NCBI GenBank assembly: GCA_001600695.1
Contig: BCKQ01000002.1
Span: 1,747,340-1,811,339 of the forward strand
From: Ascoidea asiatica
Lineage: Eukaryota; Ascomycota; Saccharomycetes; Ascoideales; Ascoideaceae
Direction of reading: 5' to 3'
Length of the DNA stretch: 64,000 nucleotides
Shown: positions 10,231-21,232 of the stretch, in pieces
Numbering within the stretch: position 1 is the first letter of the stretch
Layout: every line of letters begins with the position of its first letter
Program-made: the position numbers and the translations under genes
The notes under the pieces: model-generated
The model's input: only the letters and a program-made list of their open reading frames with translations
What the model was told of the DNA's origin: nothing
The model's database searches: none

Positions 10231-11745
10231 ATGTTCAAAAGTTTCAATCCTCATTTAATAGGATTATCAAAAAGAAGTGGTTTGTTTACTAATATTAGAA
10301 CTCAGTATCAATATCAACGTGGATTTTCTAACGAACTAATCAAATCTAATAAAATCACAAATAATAATTCAATTTCAATTGATGAGAAAGAACAGTTATT
10401 AGACTTTAAAATTCAAGAAAATTCATCTGAAAAATATCATGTTTCTTTTCAATGTTTTGAAGATTTAAAGAAATTAAATTCATTACCCAGTTTAAAATCT
10501 CTAATAGAATTGGTAAAATATAATCCTGAGAGAAATTATTATTCATATGAAATATATAGGGATGTATTAAATATAAATGAGAATTTTCTTAAAAATCATC
10601 AAAATGAAGAATTGAAGAAACTTTTTTACGAATGTTTGATAAATAAATTGATTGATTTAGATATTGAGGAATATAATGGAAATATTCAATATTTAAATCT
10701 AAATTTTAATAATCTTTTAGAAGTTTTCAAAAGTTCAAATCTTGATTTAAAAAATTTCCTTAATAATGAAAATGAAAAAAAAATATTAGATTATTTATTT
10801 GAAAATATTTTCAAAAGGTTAGCAAATCCAAAAATTTTATTAAGTTTTACAAATGATTCTGAAATTTTAACCGAGTTACTTTTGAAAAATGAGATAAAAG
10901 ATGAATGTAATGAATTTAATAATGAAATTTTTGAAATATTAGATAAAATTTTAGAAAGTACTAAAAATTTTAAAAATTATGACTTAATACTTAGAATTTT
11001 ATCAACGTTGTCAAAATATGAAAAGTATAAAGATAATATTGAAAGATTAATAAATTTTATATTTGAAAATAAGTTGGATTCAGGTTTAGATATAAAAATA
11101 AGTAAATTAAGAGAATTAATATTAATATCAATTGGAATTCATCAAAATGATTTTGATAAATGTTTAAAAATATATCATAAATATTTATTACGTGAAAAAT
11201 ATGATTTAAATAATTTAGGAATATCAATGATGAAAATTTATACTTTACTTTATATTAATAAAAAAATTGATGTTTTTAAAAAATTATCTGAAACAATGGC
11301 TATTGAAGTAAATGTTAAATTAGATAATAAAAATGGAAAATCAAATGAAATATTATTAAAAAATGAAAATAGTGGAAGCTTTATTGATTTGAGATGCGTT
11401 AATCTTTTAATTTGTTTGAATTCTTTGAAAGATTTTGAGAAAAGTATTGAAATTTATAATAAATATGTGAAAGAAACCAAAAAAATTGGAGAATTTGCAT
11501 CTGTTAAATTATTAGAATCTATAATTATAAGTTCATTTTTTAATAAAGATAGAGATCTTGCAATGTTTATATATGATGGATCAATAAAGCATAAACTAAT
11601 AAAAAATGGAAGTTTAGAAGATATTAGATTAAAATCTTTAATTAAACATGCTTCAAGTATTGATTTCGGTGAAACAATTGAAGATAAAGCTAAATTTGAT
11701 TCTTTCAATGAACAATTGTTAAAAGATTATATTTTGAGTGTTTAA
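10231..11745 (+). CDS. Probable mitochondrial helical protein, unknown function
   Basis: This 504-residue protein has a first 40 residues that look like a mitochondrial presequence: Lys/Arg, Ser and hydrophobic residues with no acidic residue until about Glu36 (MFKSFNPHLIGLSKRSG...). The rest is almost entirely predicted alpha-helical, with Leu/Ile/Lys/Glu/Asn periodicity and segments spaced like helical hairpin repeats. This is compatible with the divergent PPR/TPR-like proteins that control mitochondrial RNA in yeasts (such as the Aep, Cbp and Pet families). No specific family signature is clear to me, so the RNA role is an inference from general appearance. The first ATG gives the presequence, supporting this start. 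It reads away from the AT-hook gene and towards LSB6. Confidence 0.6.
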   Translation: MFKSFNPHLIGLSKRSGLFTNIRTQYQYQRGFSNELIKSNKITNNNSISIDEKEQLLDFKIQENSSEKYHVSFQCFEDLKKLNSLPSLKSLIELVKYNPERNYYSYEIYRDVLNINENFLKNHQNEELKKLFYECLINKLIDLDIEEYNGNIQYLNLNFNNLLEVFKSSNLDLKNFLNNENEKKILDYLFENIFKRLANPKILLSFTNDSEILTELLLKNEIKDECNEFNNEIFEILDKILESTKNFKNYDLILRILSTLSKYEKYKDNIERLINFIFENKLDSGLDIKISKLRELILISIGIHQNDFDKCLKIYHKYLLREKYDLNNLGISMMKIYTLLYINKKIDVFKKLSETMAIEVNVKLDNKNGKSNEILLKNENSGSFIDLRCVNLLICLNSLKDFEKSIEIYNKYVKETKKIGEFASVKLLESIIISSFFNKDRDLAMFIYDGSIKHKLIKNGSLEDIRLKSLIKHASSIDFGETIEDKAKFDSFNEQLLKDYILSV

Positions 11746-13183
11746 TTCATGTACATAGATATATTATAGAGAAATTCATTATTTAATAGCTCTCATGAAC
11801 AGTATCGTAAAAAACAAGAAATAAATTTTCTTCTGATTGTAATTCAAAGTAAAAGAACTCATTTTTGAAATCCTAAATCTCGAAGGACAATTTATTGATC
11901 TTCTTTTTTCAAAATATTATAAATCTTTCTGAAAAATTTGAAACTTTGAAAATTTTAGGAATATATTGAAATAGAAAATTTTGAAATGATAATATTTTTG
12001 CGTAAGCTTCTTTAATAAAAAATTGTAAATAATAAATTCTCAATATCCTTTTAATAGGAGTGTCTAGGAGAGATAATAAAATATTGATTGAAAATCTTAT
12101 AAACTCTGATTGATCTTTTCTCATATCAATAGTGTACAAGTTTTGATTTCCTACTCGTATTAATATCCAAAAAATAGGAGTCGAGTATGAAATTTTAAAC
12201 TGGGTTCTCAATTCTTAAATTTACTCGATCTAATTTTTGGGACTGGGCACTTCGTATAGCTTCTTTAACAGATTATCGTAATATTTTGTAAATAGTGTCA
12301 GAGCCATTTAATTCTTCCAGTGTTGACTGTTACCAATCTTCGTCTCAGTGTAATGACAATTGTCAGATCAGAATGCTGCCTTAGAGTTAACCAAACTTTT
12401 ACCTGGCATTTTGCATTCCAAATTGTCAGTGATAATCGTTAATTATCGTTGTTGTTTCCAACAGCATCAAAAATCTTAACTTCAATTTGTGATATTTTTC
12501 ACATATTTTCATTATTTTCATTATTTTTTGATGGTCAATTTTTTGCCAGAGTCGAACTCAAATCACGAACACAAAACAAAATTAAAAAGAACAAACGAAC
12601 AGTGAAACTTGTTCACGAACACTTTTTTTATGTATGGCTAGCGAACTACATTAAGGCTGTAAATGTGTTTGACAGCACAGATGGCTTTTTTTACTGTTCG
12701 TCTCCGGGACTGCACCTCAATCCACATTCTTTGAATCTGGGAAATTTAAAGGGTGAAAAGCCCAAGCATTTACAATTGAACAATTCTTAAATAATAAATT
12801 CTGTTCACTTCAACTCTTTTCATTTTCTAAGAGCATCAGCTCGTTTATTCATACACCACTGGAATTTCTTGATTCAACTTCAATTGCAATATAAAGTGTT
12901 TTGATTTCCAAGTGCTTATTTCACTTCTTTATTTATATTTTCATAGCTTTTACAAATTCTCCTTTAAAAAACAAAGTAAACTTCATTTCCCACAAGAATA
13001 TACTTCTGATCAAGTAAGAGTGATTCATTATACATAGCTTTAACAAACTCAAATATCTTCCGAGATTGATTCAATTTTGTATCTTAGTTCATAGTTCAAA
13101 ACTTTTCATAATAGCTAATAATCAAAAGTAAATATCAAATAAGTAATAATTAATAATAATTAGTAATAAGTAATCAATAAAAT
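11746..13183. promoter_or_regulatory. LSB6 upstream region with a CGAAC cluster
   Basis: These 1.4 kb lie between two plus-strand genes. A 100-codon minus-strand ORF (11909-12211) has no family resemblance. The main feature is six CGAAC/GTTCG motifs in 148 bp (12553-12700), two of them within identical 10-mers TCACGAACAC (12563 and 12613). A GC-richer patch follows at about 12655-12735. Confidence 0.5.
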
Positions 13184-16100
13184 ATGGCTAATGATTCATC
13201 AATTGATCAAAAACCAGTGAATGGAGATAATCAAAAATTATCAATTCAAAATCCACAAATTTCACAGAATGGAAATAGTCAATCAGTTAAAGATGCCATA
13301 ATACCAAGTGGTTTTTCAATTGTGGATCCAAAAAAGAAAGAAATCATAAAACCAATTGAAAATACACTCAATGGTTCAAAAATCCTTCAAGAAACTCCAA
13401 TTATAATAAAAACCAATGGATTAGTTTCAAAAAAAGTTGAAAATATTATTAATGGTTCAAATCCAAAATCAATTGATGATAAAGTTAAAGAAAATAAACC
13501 AAATGGAATAGATGATAAACATAAAGATTTAAAATTAAATTCAGTAGAAGAAAAAATTAAAGATATAAACCTGAAAGATTCAAAAATACTTAATCCACCA
13601 AAACCAATTCAAAAACCAGCAAATAAACCTATAGCTAAACAGTTTTCAAGAACAGCTCCAAAACAAGTCACTAAACCTAATTCAAAACTAGTTTCCACAC
13701 CTAAACCACCAATCAAATCTTCTCCAAAATCTCCTTCCAGACAAATATCAAAACCTATATCATCACCTAAAAAAACTACTTATAGGCCAACTGATAATAA
13801 GGCTCAAAGATTAAGAACAAACAGTGTAAAAAAGCAAATTGAAAGTAAAGCTGCCAATGGTCCAAGATCACCACGTTCTCCAATAAAAAGAACTTATTCA
13901 AATACAACTAGAAATAGATTAGCTGATCATAAAGATATGAAGAAAAATGACGTAAAATCTAAACCAACTATCAAGAAATTGGAAACACCACATGAAATCA
14001 CTGGTTTTGATCATTTAAATCAAGTCCAGAGTAACACTATAGATCCTTTTAATGAAACTGTTGATGATGATCTTGATGAAGGTCCAAATCAATTAGATAA
14101 TACTTTACTTCCTTCAAAAATAATCAAAATGCAACCTTCCAGTCCAATAAAGCCATCAATGGTTGGAAATACAAATGATTTAAAATACGATTCTTATCAA
14201 GATGAAGAAGAAAATGTTGGTTTATTAGTACCTTCTCCTGATGATGAAGTATTTAGAGGAAGAGGAAGATCTAATAATTTAAATGTTAATCCTCATAATG
14301 CTCGTAGATCTCGTTCAATAATGTCCTTAGAAATAATTGGTAGATGGAAACGGGAAATTTCTGCTAAACTTCCTAGATGGTATGTTTCTGCTAAAAATAT
14401 TGAAGGAACTCCAAATGAAATTCAATACTCAGTTTTTAAGCCTTCTCCTTTTATTAAACCTATTAAGAATTTACCTCCAGAAGGTTTTGCAAATAGTGGT
14501 CCAGTGAAAAAAGATGATTTTGATGCAGTTGTTGAAAATTCAATTGAAGCTATGGAGAAATATGGTTATGCACCAAAAAGAATAGCTGCTGGTTCTTCAG
14601 GAAGTTATTTTATTTACAGTACAGAACATAAATTAATTGGTGTTTTTAAACCTAAAGATGAAGAACCATATGGCCCTCTTTCACCAAAATGGACAAAATG
14701 GATTCATAGAAATTTATTTCCTTGTTTTTTTGGACGTAGTTGTCTTATACCTAATTTAGGTTATATTTGTGAAGCTGCTGCATCCCTCTTAGATAGACAA
14801 TTACAATCCTTTATTGTACCTTATACTGATACTGTATTCCTTTCATCTGATAGTTTTTATTATCCATATTTTACAAAAAGAAAACATTTGAAAAAAAATA
14901 AGGCTTTACCCAAAAAAGTTGGTTCATTTCAACTGTTTTTAATTAATTATCTTGAAGCTGATCAATTCTTCAAGAAATATCCTCTTCCGGGAACTGAAAG
15001 AGGTGGATGGAGTATTTTACCTTTCACTCCTTCTATTTCCGAAACTGCAAGTGTGATTAATTCAAGTGATGAATTACTGCCAACTTCCTCAAATTTTCTG
15101 GATTTTGATCGTCCTTATCATGATGAAACTCCCGATATAGCTGAACAATTTAATGCAAGTGATTCTGATACAAGACCTTATAGTGATAATGCTCTGGATG
15201 CTGAACCTGTTTTTAAATGGACTCCTGAAGTTATTCAACAATTTGTTGAAGAATTAGAAAAATTGGTTATTCTTGATTATATAATGAGAAATACAGATAG
15301 AGGTTTAGATAATTGGATGATTAATCTTGAATGGGAAACAGTAGTAGATAACACTCCAATAAATCCTTTCAGTAATGTTAATGAAACAAATACTGTTAGA
15401 TATAAAAAAGTTCCAAAAATAAAAATTGGGGCTATTGATTCTGGGTTGGCTTTTCCATGGAAGCATCCAGATGAATGGAGATCATATCCCTTTGGCTGGT
15501 TATTTCTTCCAATATCAATTATTGGAAGACCATTTTCTCAAAAAACTCGTACTCATTACTTAAGATTATTAACATCCACTGCATGGTGGGAAGAAAGTGC
15601 ATTATTATTTAGACAATTGTTCGCAAGAGATTCAGATTTTAAAGAAAGAATGTGGAAAAAACAATGGGCTGTTATGAAAGGTCAGGCATTCAACGTAGTT
15701 GAGACTCTTAAATCGCCAGAACAAGGTCCTTTGGAATTAGCAAGAAGAACAAGAGTGATGATTTGGGATGACGAGTTGGATGTTCCTGTTCATGTTCCAA
15801 TTTCTATTGTTTCCAGCAATCTAGATTCAACAAACAATGGAGAGAACTCTGCTTCATCTATGAACGCCAGTGAACCTGGATTAGCTAATTCTTTTTCTGA
15901 TAATGTAAATGACCCCTCTAGGATTAAAAACTCTCCTGTTCATACTGCAATCATGCAAAAAAATTCAACAATCAATACTATCCCTGAAAGTGAGGATTCC
16001 GAGGAAGACTCAAAGAAAAAGGCCAAAAGCCCCTTTAGTGATAGTAATCGTCTAGTGGATGGTTCTCCCAAGATTTTAAGCTCTGTGAATACAGATAAAA

Positions 16101-16258
16101 AGACTCAATTGAAAAATGGAAAACTTCCAGAAAGTCATAAAGTTGATGAAAATGAGATTGGGTTGTCATTTGCTGAAGATAATTCCGCTACCAAAAGAGT
16201 TATTATTGAAAGACTAGAATCAGTTAACTCTAAACCTCCTGTGTTTACCTGGTGTTGA
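13184..16258 (+). CDS. LSB6: Type II phosphatidylinositol 4-kinase
   Basis: This enzyme makes PI4P from phosphatidylinositol on vacuole and endosome membranes. The 1024-residue protein has a PI3/4-kinase domain from about residue 385 to 880. It shows the glycine-rich loop AAGSSGSYF (about 467), the type II region GVFKPKDEEPYGPLSPKW, the catalytic RNTDRGLDNWM (about 700) and the metal-binding IDSGLAFPW (about 751). S. cerevisiae Lsb6 has 607 residues; the excess is a long N-terminal disordered, Lys/Pro/Ser-rich extension (about 380 residues, with PxxP-like stretches such as KPPIKSSPKSPS) and a Ser-rich tail ending FTWC. Lsb6 was named as a Las17-binding protein, so the proline-rich extension could mediate SH3 or actin-patch contacts (inference). 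The Cys pair in FPCFFGRSC may be palmitoylated, as in animal type II kinases. Confidence 0.93.
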   Translation: MANDSSIDQKPVNGDNQKLSIQNPQISQNGNSQSVKDAIIPSGFSIVDPKKKEIIKPIENTLNGSKILQETPIIIKTNGLVSKKVENIINGSNPKSIDDKVKENKPNGIDDKHKDLKLNSVEEKIKDINLKDSKILNPPKPIQKPANKPIAKQFSRTAPKQVTKPNSKLVSTPKPPIKSSPKSPSRQISKPISSPKKTTYRPTDNKAQRLRTNSVKKQIESKAANGPRSPRSPIKRTYSNTTRNRLADHKDMKKNDVKSKPTIKKLETPHEITGFDHLNQVQSNTIDPFNETVDDDLDEGPNQLDNTLLPSKIIKMQPSSPIKPSMVGNTNDLKYDSYQDEEENVGLLVPSPDDEVFRGRGRSNNLNVNPHNARRSRSIMSLEIIGRWKREISAKLPRWYVSAKNIEGTPNEIQYSVFKPSPFIKPIKNLPPEGFANSGPVKKDDFDAVVENSIEAMEKYGYAPKRIAAGSSGSYFIYSTEHKLIGVFKPKDEEPYGPLSPKWTKWIHRNLFPCFFGRSCLIPNLGYICEAAASLLDRQLQSFIVPYTDTVFLSSDSFYYPYFTKRKHLKKNKALPKKVGSFQLFLINYLEADQFFKKYPLPGTERGGWSILPFTPSISETASVINSSDELLPTSSNFLDFDRPYHDETPDIAEQFNASDSDTRPYSDNALDAEPVFKWTPEVIQQFVEELEKLVILDYIMRNTDRGLDNWMINLEWETVVDNTPINPFSNVNETNTVRYKKVPKIKIGAIDSGLAFPWKHPDEWRSYPFGWLFLPISIIGRPFSQKTRTHYLRLLTSTAWWEESALLFRQLFARDSDFKERMWKKQWAVMKGQAFNVVETLKSPEQGPLELARRTRVMIWDDELDVPVHVPISIVSSNLDSTNNGENSASSMNASEPGLANSFSDNVNDPSRIKNSPVHTAIMQKNSTINTIPESEDSEEDSKKKAKSPFSDSNRLVDGSPKILSSVNTDKKTQLKNGKLPESHKVDENEIGLSFAEDNSATKRVIIERLESVNSKPPVFTWC

Positions 16259-16753
16259 TCAAAATTAATTTATTCTTTGATGATTTTTAATACCTTTTTT
16301 TTTAATTAAAATTTGTTTTTGTTTTTCTTTGTTGGTCTATGATTAATTGGGTTGCTTTAATACTCTGTTATTTTTTTTAATGCATTTAATTTCGTGTTAA
16401 TCTTTTTGTTTTATTTTGTCAATCAACTTTCCGATTTGTAATAGATTATTCCTCTAGTTCCCAAAATCCGAAAAGAAAAGGTAATGTATTATCTTTTTAT
16501 ATCGTTATTTATTGTTATTTTACATAATTTTTTTTCTTTTTCATGCATGCTCTTTAAAAATTAATACATAATCTGCTTTTACTTATTTGTTTTGTTCAAG
16601 AAGAATAAACATGAATGTTTGAACAAATAACCTATAGTATAATATATTAATAAAAAAAGATTGTAAGTCAAAAGAGTAAATAAAGAAAAAATGCAAAAGT
16701 AACTATAATATGCCAAAAATAATTATAATATAGTTTAGAGTATATAAAAAAGA
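16259..16753. other. Convergent intergenic region LSB6/DUG2
   Basis: This is the 3' region shared by two convergent genes. It has T-rich stretches (about 16295-16312 and 16370-16378) and TATA/TATATA-rich sequence, as expected for yeast polyadenylation signals. No gene or repeat was seen. Confidence 0.5.
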
Positions 16754-19700
16754 TCAGACGTCTCTGTTTAATCTGGAAGGTAATTTTAAGAATACGTTTG
16801 ATAAAATGTTTCTCAACTTGAATAAATTAATTACTCTAAGTCTTTCATTATTCAAATGAGCATTATCACTTGACTGTCCACATGGAATTTGAGCTGCAGG
16901 AGCATCAAAACATTTTTCTAAGAAACGAACAGAAGGGATAGAGCCACCTTCTCTTATATATAATGGTTCAATATTCCATTCATTTTGAATTGCTTCGTCT
17001 AGAATTTGGAAAGCATCATTGGTTGGGTCTCCCAACCAAGCTTCAGATTCATGTAAAAGTTCAATTTTGAGTTCATTTTCAGAATTCATTTTCTTATAAG
17101 ATGACTCTAAAAACGACTTTAAGTTAATTTTTATTTCACTAAGGTTTTGCTCTGGAACAATTCGTAAAGATAAATGAGTTTTGGCTGTTTTTGGAATAAT
17201 GGTAGAATTTCCAGGTCCAGATACTTGAACATTATGAATAGTGAAAGAAGGATACTTCCATTTTTTGAGAAGAGATTCAACATTTAATTCGGTATCAGCC
17301 CTTTCCACAATTTTTTGGTAAAGTTTAGTTTCAGCAGCCGTGACAGGTAAGATTGGATCATAGAAAGAAGGTATTAGAATTTTAGAGCTATCATCGGAAG
17401 TTAACTTGGAAAGCAAATTGATTAAATCAATAGTAGGTTCTCTAGAAACACCGCCATCAACACCTGAATGTCTATCTGGTTTATCACTTGAAATACTGAT
17501 AGAAGCACTGATAACTCCTCTTAAACCATAATTAAGACAAGGAGTGATATCATCAATCCAATATGAGTTAGATAATAAAATCCAATCAATATCACCAATG
17601 AAATCTTTATTCTCTTTAATTATGTTTTGGAATCCGAAAGAACCAGCTTCCTCTTCACCTTCAATAAGGAAAATTATATCACAAGTTAATTTACCATGAA
17701 TAAATAAGTCAGCAGCTGCAAATATAGAAGACAATAATGGTCCTTTATTATCAGTAACACCTCTACCATAGAGATATCCATTTTGACCAATCATTTCAAA
17801 AGGATCTGTATCCCATCCTTTTTCCAGACTTGCTTCTATAACATCATAATGTCCATACCATAATATCCTCGGACCTTTAAATTGAGACTCTTGATCAATA
17901 GAATCAGATTTTGAAGATAAATCATCAGTATAATTGATAACAAAAGAATTTGAAGAAGTATTTAATTTATGATTCTTAGCTTTAAAACAACCATAAACAA
18001 TTGGATTACCATCTGGAACTGGTAATAATTTTGATTCAGCACCAAATTTTCTTAATAAATTCATTAAGAATATTGCACAAGATCTTGAATCATGAATATA
18101 AAGTTCAGGTTCTTTTGAAATAGTTTTATAAGAAATTAATTCTGTTAAAGATTCTAACAATTTAGGATTTGATAGTGAATGATTATTTTGTCTTTCATGT
18201 AATTTTTTAATTGAATTATTATTATTGTGATTATTATCATAACTATTTTCAATTTCATCTTCATTTAGAATCCAAATTGCAACAGATGCATCATTTGCAG
18301 CAGTTATTAAGAAACATTTATTATCAATTTCTATAATTTGAATACTTAAAACTCTTGTATCATGAGCAACCCAATTAGAATTAGAATTTAAACCTAGTTT
18401 CCATTTAGTTACACCTAAATTTGTACCTTTAAAAAGACAATTATTATAAACAGCTAATGACATAATATCACCTTCTTGTTGATTTTGAATATATTGAATT
18501 AATTGTAAAGTTGATAAATCCCAAATTTTAATTTGACCATCAGTTAAACCACAATAAAGGAATTGATTTTTTTTATAAATTGATAAAACAGAATCTTTAT
18601 TATCTAAAGAATATAATAAATTTATTGGTTTTGAATTTGGATTATTTTTATTTTTGAAATTTTTACATAAAGACCAAATTTTTACAATACCATCACCACC
18701 TGCAGAAATTAAAATTTGATCAATATTTTTTTCATTTAAATTTGAAAATTTATAAAAATCATCTTTTGAATAAATTTGTAAATCATAAACAAAACCATAA
18801 TGAGCATATTGAATTATATTTTCAGAAGGTACTTCAATTAAATTATTTTTTTTATTATTTATATTATTATCATCAGTATTGGTTATATTATTTATATTAG
18901 TGTTTGAATTATTGTTATTATTATTATTATTATTATTTTGATCACCTGGACCTTTTGAATCAAAAAATTTGTCCCATCTATTTGAAGGTAAATTACTTGG
19001 ATCATTTTTAGGTAAAGTATCTAATAAATGAACATAAGAAATTGAAGCATTTTGAGAACCAAAAAATAAAGTATTTAATTCATTTGACCAAGCTAAACTA
19101 AAAATATCACCAATATCAAAAAGAGAATAAATTGTTATTGGAATTTCATTATCAGTATTAAATTGAATATCATTTAATAAATTATTAATATTCCAAATTT
19201 TTATTAAAGAATCAGAACCTGAAGAAATTAAAAATTTTGAATCATTTGAGATTAATAAATTTAATATTGAACCATTATGACCTAATAAAGTTTTTTTAAT
19301 TATAAAAGTATTTAAATCAATTAATAAAATTTTTGAATTTTGAGTACCACAAAATAATAAATTATTTATTGGATCAATTGATATTGAGAGAATTGAATAA
19401 TTAAAATTCCATTTATGTAATAAAGAAGGAGTTTTACAAGTTAAATTTGGATTAAAATTTTCATGGAATAAAGAACTTGATAAAGATAAGTTCGAATTTG
19501 AATTTGAGTTTGATATTGAGTTATTATTATAATTAATATTATTATTATTATTGTTATTATTTATATTTAAAAGTGATAAATTTTCTAAAGAATTATTTAA
19601 ATTTTGATATTGTGATTGTGATTGAGATTGATTTAAATATATTGAAGAATTATTATGAGAATCGAAATTTAAATTACTATTATTAATTGAATTTAAAGAT

Positions 19701-20023
19701 AAAGATAATTGAGTATCATTTGAATTGATAGTACTTTTTGATATTAATGGTAAATGTCTAACATTTGAAGAAGTTGGAGTTGAAGATAATTTTGGTAATC
19801 TATTAAGTCTTAAATTTGAAGAAAGTGATTCATAATTATAATTTTCTTTATAAGTATTTCTTAATGAGAAATTTGAGATTGTCATTGAATCGGATGGTTT
19901 ATCAGAATCTTTATTTATATCTTTATTGTTATCTTGAATGTTATCTTTATTGTCACTTTTAGTAAAATTATTATCAATTGATTTTGAATTGATAATATTT
20001 GAAATTGAATTATCGTCGAGCAT
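16754..20023 (-). CDS. DUG2: Dug2: WD40-M20 peptidase subunit of glutathione degradation
   Basis: In yeast, Dug2 pairs with the glutaminase-like Dug3 to cleave glutathione in the cytosol, and Dug1 then splits Cys-Gly. The 1089-residue protein has the diagnostic fusion. An N-terminal WD40 propeller (about residues 205-610) has repeats ending in IKIWN, VKIWS, IKIWD and VAIWI. A C-terminal M20 metallopeptidase follows (about 640-1080). M20 metal and catalytic residues are visible: GHYDV (about 721), GRGVTDNKGP (about 752), EGEEEAGS (about 786) and a final His in SSDNAHLNNERL. S. cerevisiae Dug2 has 878 residues; the excess is Asn/Ser-rich sequence in the first 200 residues and an Asn-rich loop inside the propeller. 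The upstream region carries sulphur- and amino-acid-control-like sites. Confidence 0.95.
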   Translation of the reverse strand: MLDDNSISNIINSKSIDNNFTKSDNKDNIQDNNKDINKDSDKPSDSMTISNFSLRNTYKENYNYESLSSNLRLNRLPKLSSTPTSSNVRHLPLISKSTINSNDTQLSLSLNSINNSNLNFDSHNNSSIYLNQSQSQSQYQNLNNSLENLSLLNINNNNNNNNINYNNNSISNSNSNSNLSLSSSLFHENFNPNLTCKTPSLLHKWNFNYSILSISIDPINNLLFCGTQNSKILLIDLNTFIIKKTLLGHNGSILNLLISNDSKFLISSGSDSLIKIWNINNLLNDIQFNTDNEIPITIYSLFDIGDIFSLAWSNELNTLFFGSQNASISYVHLLDTLPKNDPSNLPSNRWDKFFDSKGPGDQNNNNNNNNNNSNTNINNITNTDDNNINNKKNNLIEVPSENIIQYAHYGFVYDLQIYSKDDFYKFSNLNEKNIDQILISAGGDGIVKIWSLCKNFKNKNNPNSKPINLLYSLDNKDSVLSIYKKNQFLYCGLTDGQIKIWDLSTLQLIQYIQNQQEGDIMSLAVYNNCLFKGTNLGVTKWKLGLNSNSNWVAHDTRVLSIQIIEIDNKCFLITAANDASVAIWILNEDEIENSYDNNHNNNNSIKKLHERQNNHSLSNPKLLESLTELISYKTISKEPELYIHDSRSCAIFLMNLLRKFGAESKLLPVPDGNPIVYGCFKAKNHKLNTSSNSFVINYTDDLSSKSDSIDQESQFKGPRILWYGHYDVIEASLEKGWDTDPFEMIGQNGYLYGRGVTDNKGPLLSSIFAAADLFIHGKLTCDIIFLIEGEEEAGSFGFQNIIKENKDFIGDIDWILLSNSYWIDDITPCLNYGLRGVISASISISSDKPDRHSGVDGGVSREPTIDLINLLSKLTSDDSSKILIPSFYDPILPVTAAETKLYQKIVERADTELNVESLLKKWKYPSFTIHNVQVSGPGNSTIIPKTAKTHLSLRIVPEQNLSEIKINLKSFLESSYKKMNSENELKIELLHESEAWLGDPTNDAFQILDEAIQNEWNIEPLYIREGGSIPSVRFLEKCFDAPAAQIPCGQSSDNAHLNNERLRVINLFKLRNILSNVFLKLPSRLNRDV

Positions 20024-20874
20024 ATTGAGAAGAAGAAGAAGAAGAAAAAAAAAGAGAGAGAGGAGTATAAAGATATTTATATAATACTTTTTAAACTAGA
20101 CTAGTAATTTAAATTGATATTTATTTTATTATTGACTTTGTTATTTAGTTCAGTTCTCTTTAAAAGTTAGTCATTAAAAAGTTTTTCAGTCTAAAATGAA
20201 ATTTTGAGATTTTGAAATTTTGAAATTTTGAAATTGTGAAACTTATTGGTAACTTAGGTAATTAAACACTTTTTTTCAAATTGTTTACAAGTTTAAAAAA
20301 AATCTGTTGATATGTAAATGAATAAACGAATTAAAAGAATAAATGGAGATTAGTAGATTGAAATTTTCAGTAAAGTTGAAATTAATTTCGAAAAGATAAA
20401 GAATATTAAGATGTTTTGAATATTAGAGATAAGAGGTCTGCTGGTATGATAAACAAAAATATCTTAGACAGAATTCTTGAGAGATAGCGTTAATGAAAGT
20501 TGTGAGCTAATTTCAAGAGAATTTTGTAAATTTATAATTAGCATTAGAATTAGCCAGGAAGAGTCTCTTCATAAAATTAATTTATTTGTGGATATGGATA
20601 ATAAAGGTGTGTATTTGATTAAAATTGTGAAGATTATCAAAAAAAAAAAGAATATAAAAATATATGTGAATGAAAATGATATTCAAAAAAAGAAGATAAA
20701 AAAGTTGATTTGAAATTATAAAATACATTTTACATCATTCATAACATTTAAGAGAGATAAAAGAGATAAATGATAAAATAAGACATTTGTCGGCGGTTCC
20801 GCTTCCCAGCAGTGCAGACCTCGAAAAGGGGGAGAGTGGAGCACGGTCCGTCGAGCTCCGAGAGTTGAAGTGTG

Positions 20875-21228
20875 TGACACTTGATTGTTAATCATTTTAT
20901 TCTTTCTTCGAAGTTCTGTGTGCATCTCGAATGTACTGGAATCTTCGTGTTTGTTCTTAGAATGACGTAGTGTCTTCTAGAACAATACTTTATTCTATTT
21001 CTTTTCTTAAGTATGGGAAGTGAACTTTCACATACTAAATTTACAAATTTATTCTTAAGATGGGTTACCCGCTCCTATTTTCCACTAATATAAATAGGGC
21101 ACTTACCTCCCATATTTTTTATATAATTTTTATATATTTTATATTTTAATTAACAATTGTTTATAATTCGAATTAGATATCTTCTTAGTAATAATTAGAT
21201 ATTTCGTTCGAACTACAATCACACTGCA
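20875..21228. mobile_element. Putative solo LTR-like insertion
   Basis: This 354-bp segment begins TG and ends CA, and is flanked on both sides by the same 8-mer GAAGTGTG (20867-20874 and 21229-21236). The ends share an imperfect inverted match (TGATTG near one end, CAATCA near the other). It contains a TATAAATAGGG promoter-like box (21089-21099) and a Reb1-like TTACCCG (21066-21072). Size and TATA box resemble yeast Ty LTRs. Ty target duplications are usually 5 bp, so a non-LTR element such as a small hAT-type insertion is an alternative. No internal coding region is present. Confidence 0.4.
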
Positions 21229-21232
21229 GAAG

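Noticed and set aside
11909-12211. 100-codon minus-strand ORF upstream of LSB6
   Set aside because: Hydrophobic and Lys-rich but with no recognisable motif, no clear partner exon and no family resemblance. Probably accidental, although a decayed gene cannot be excluded.
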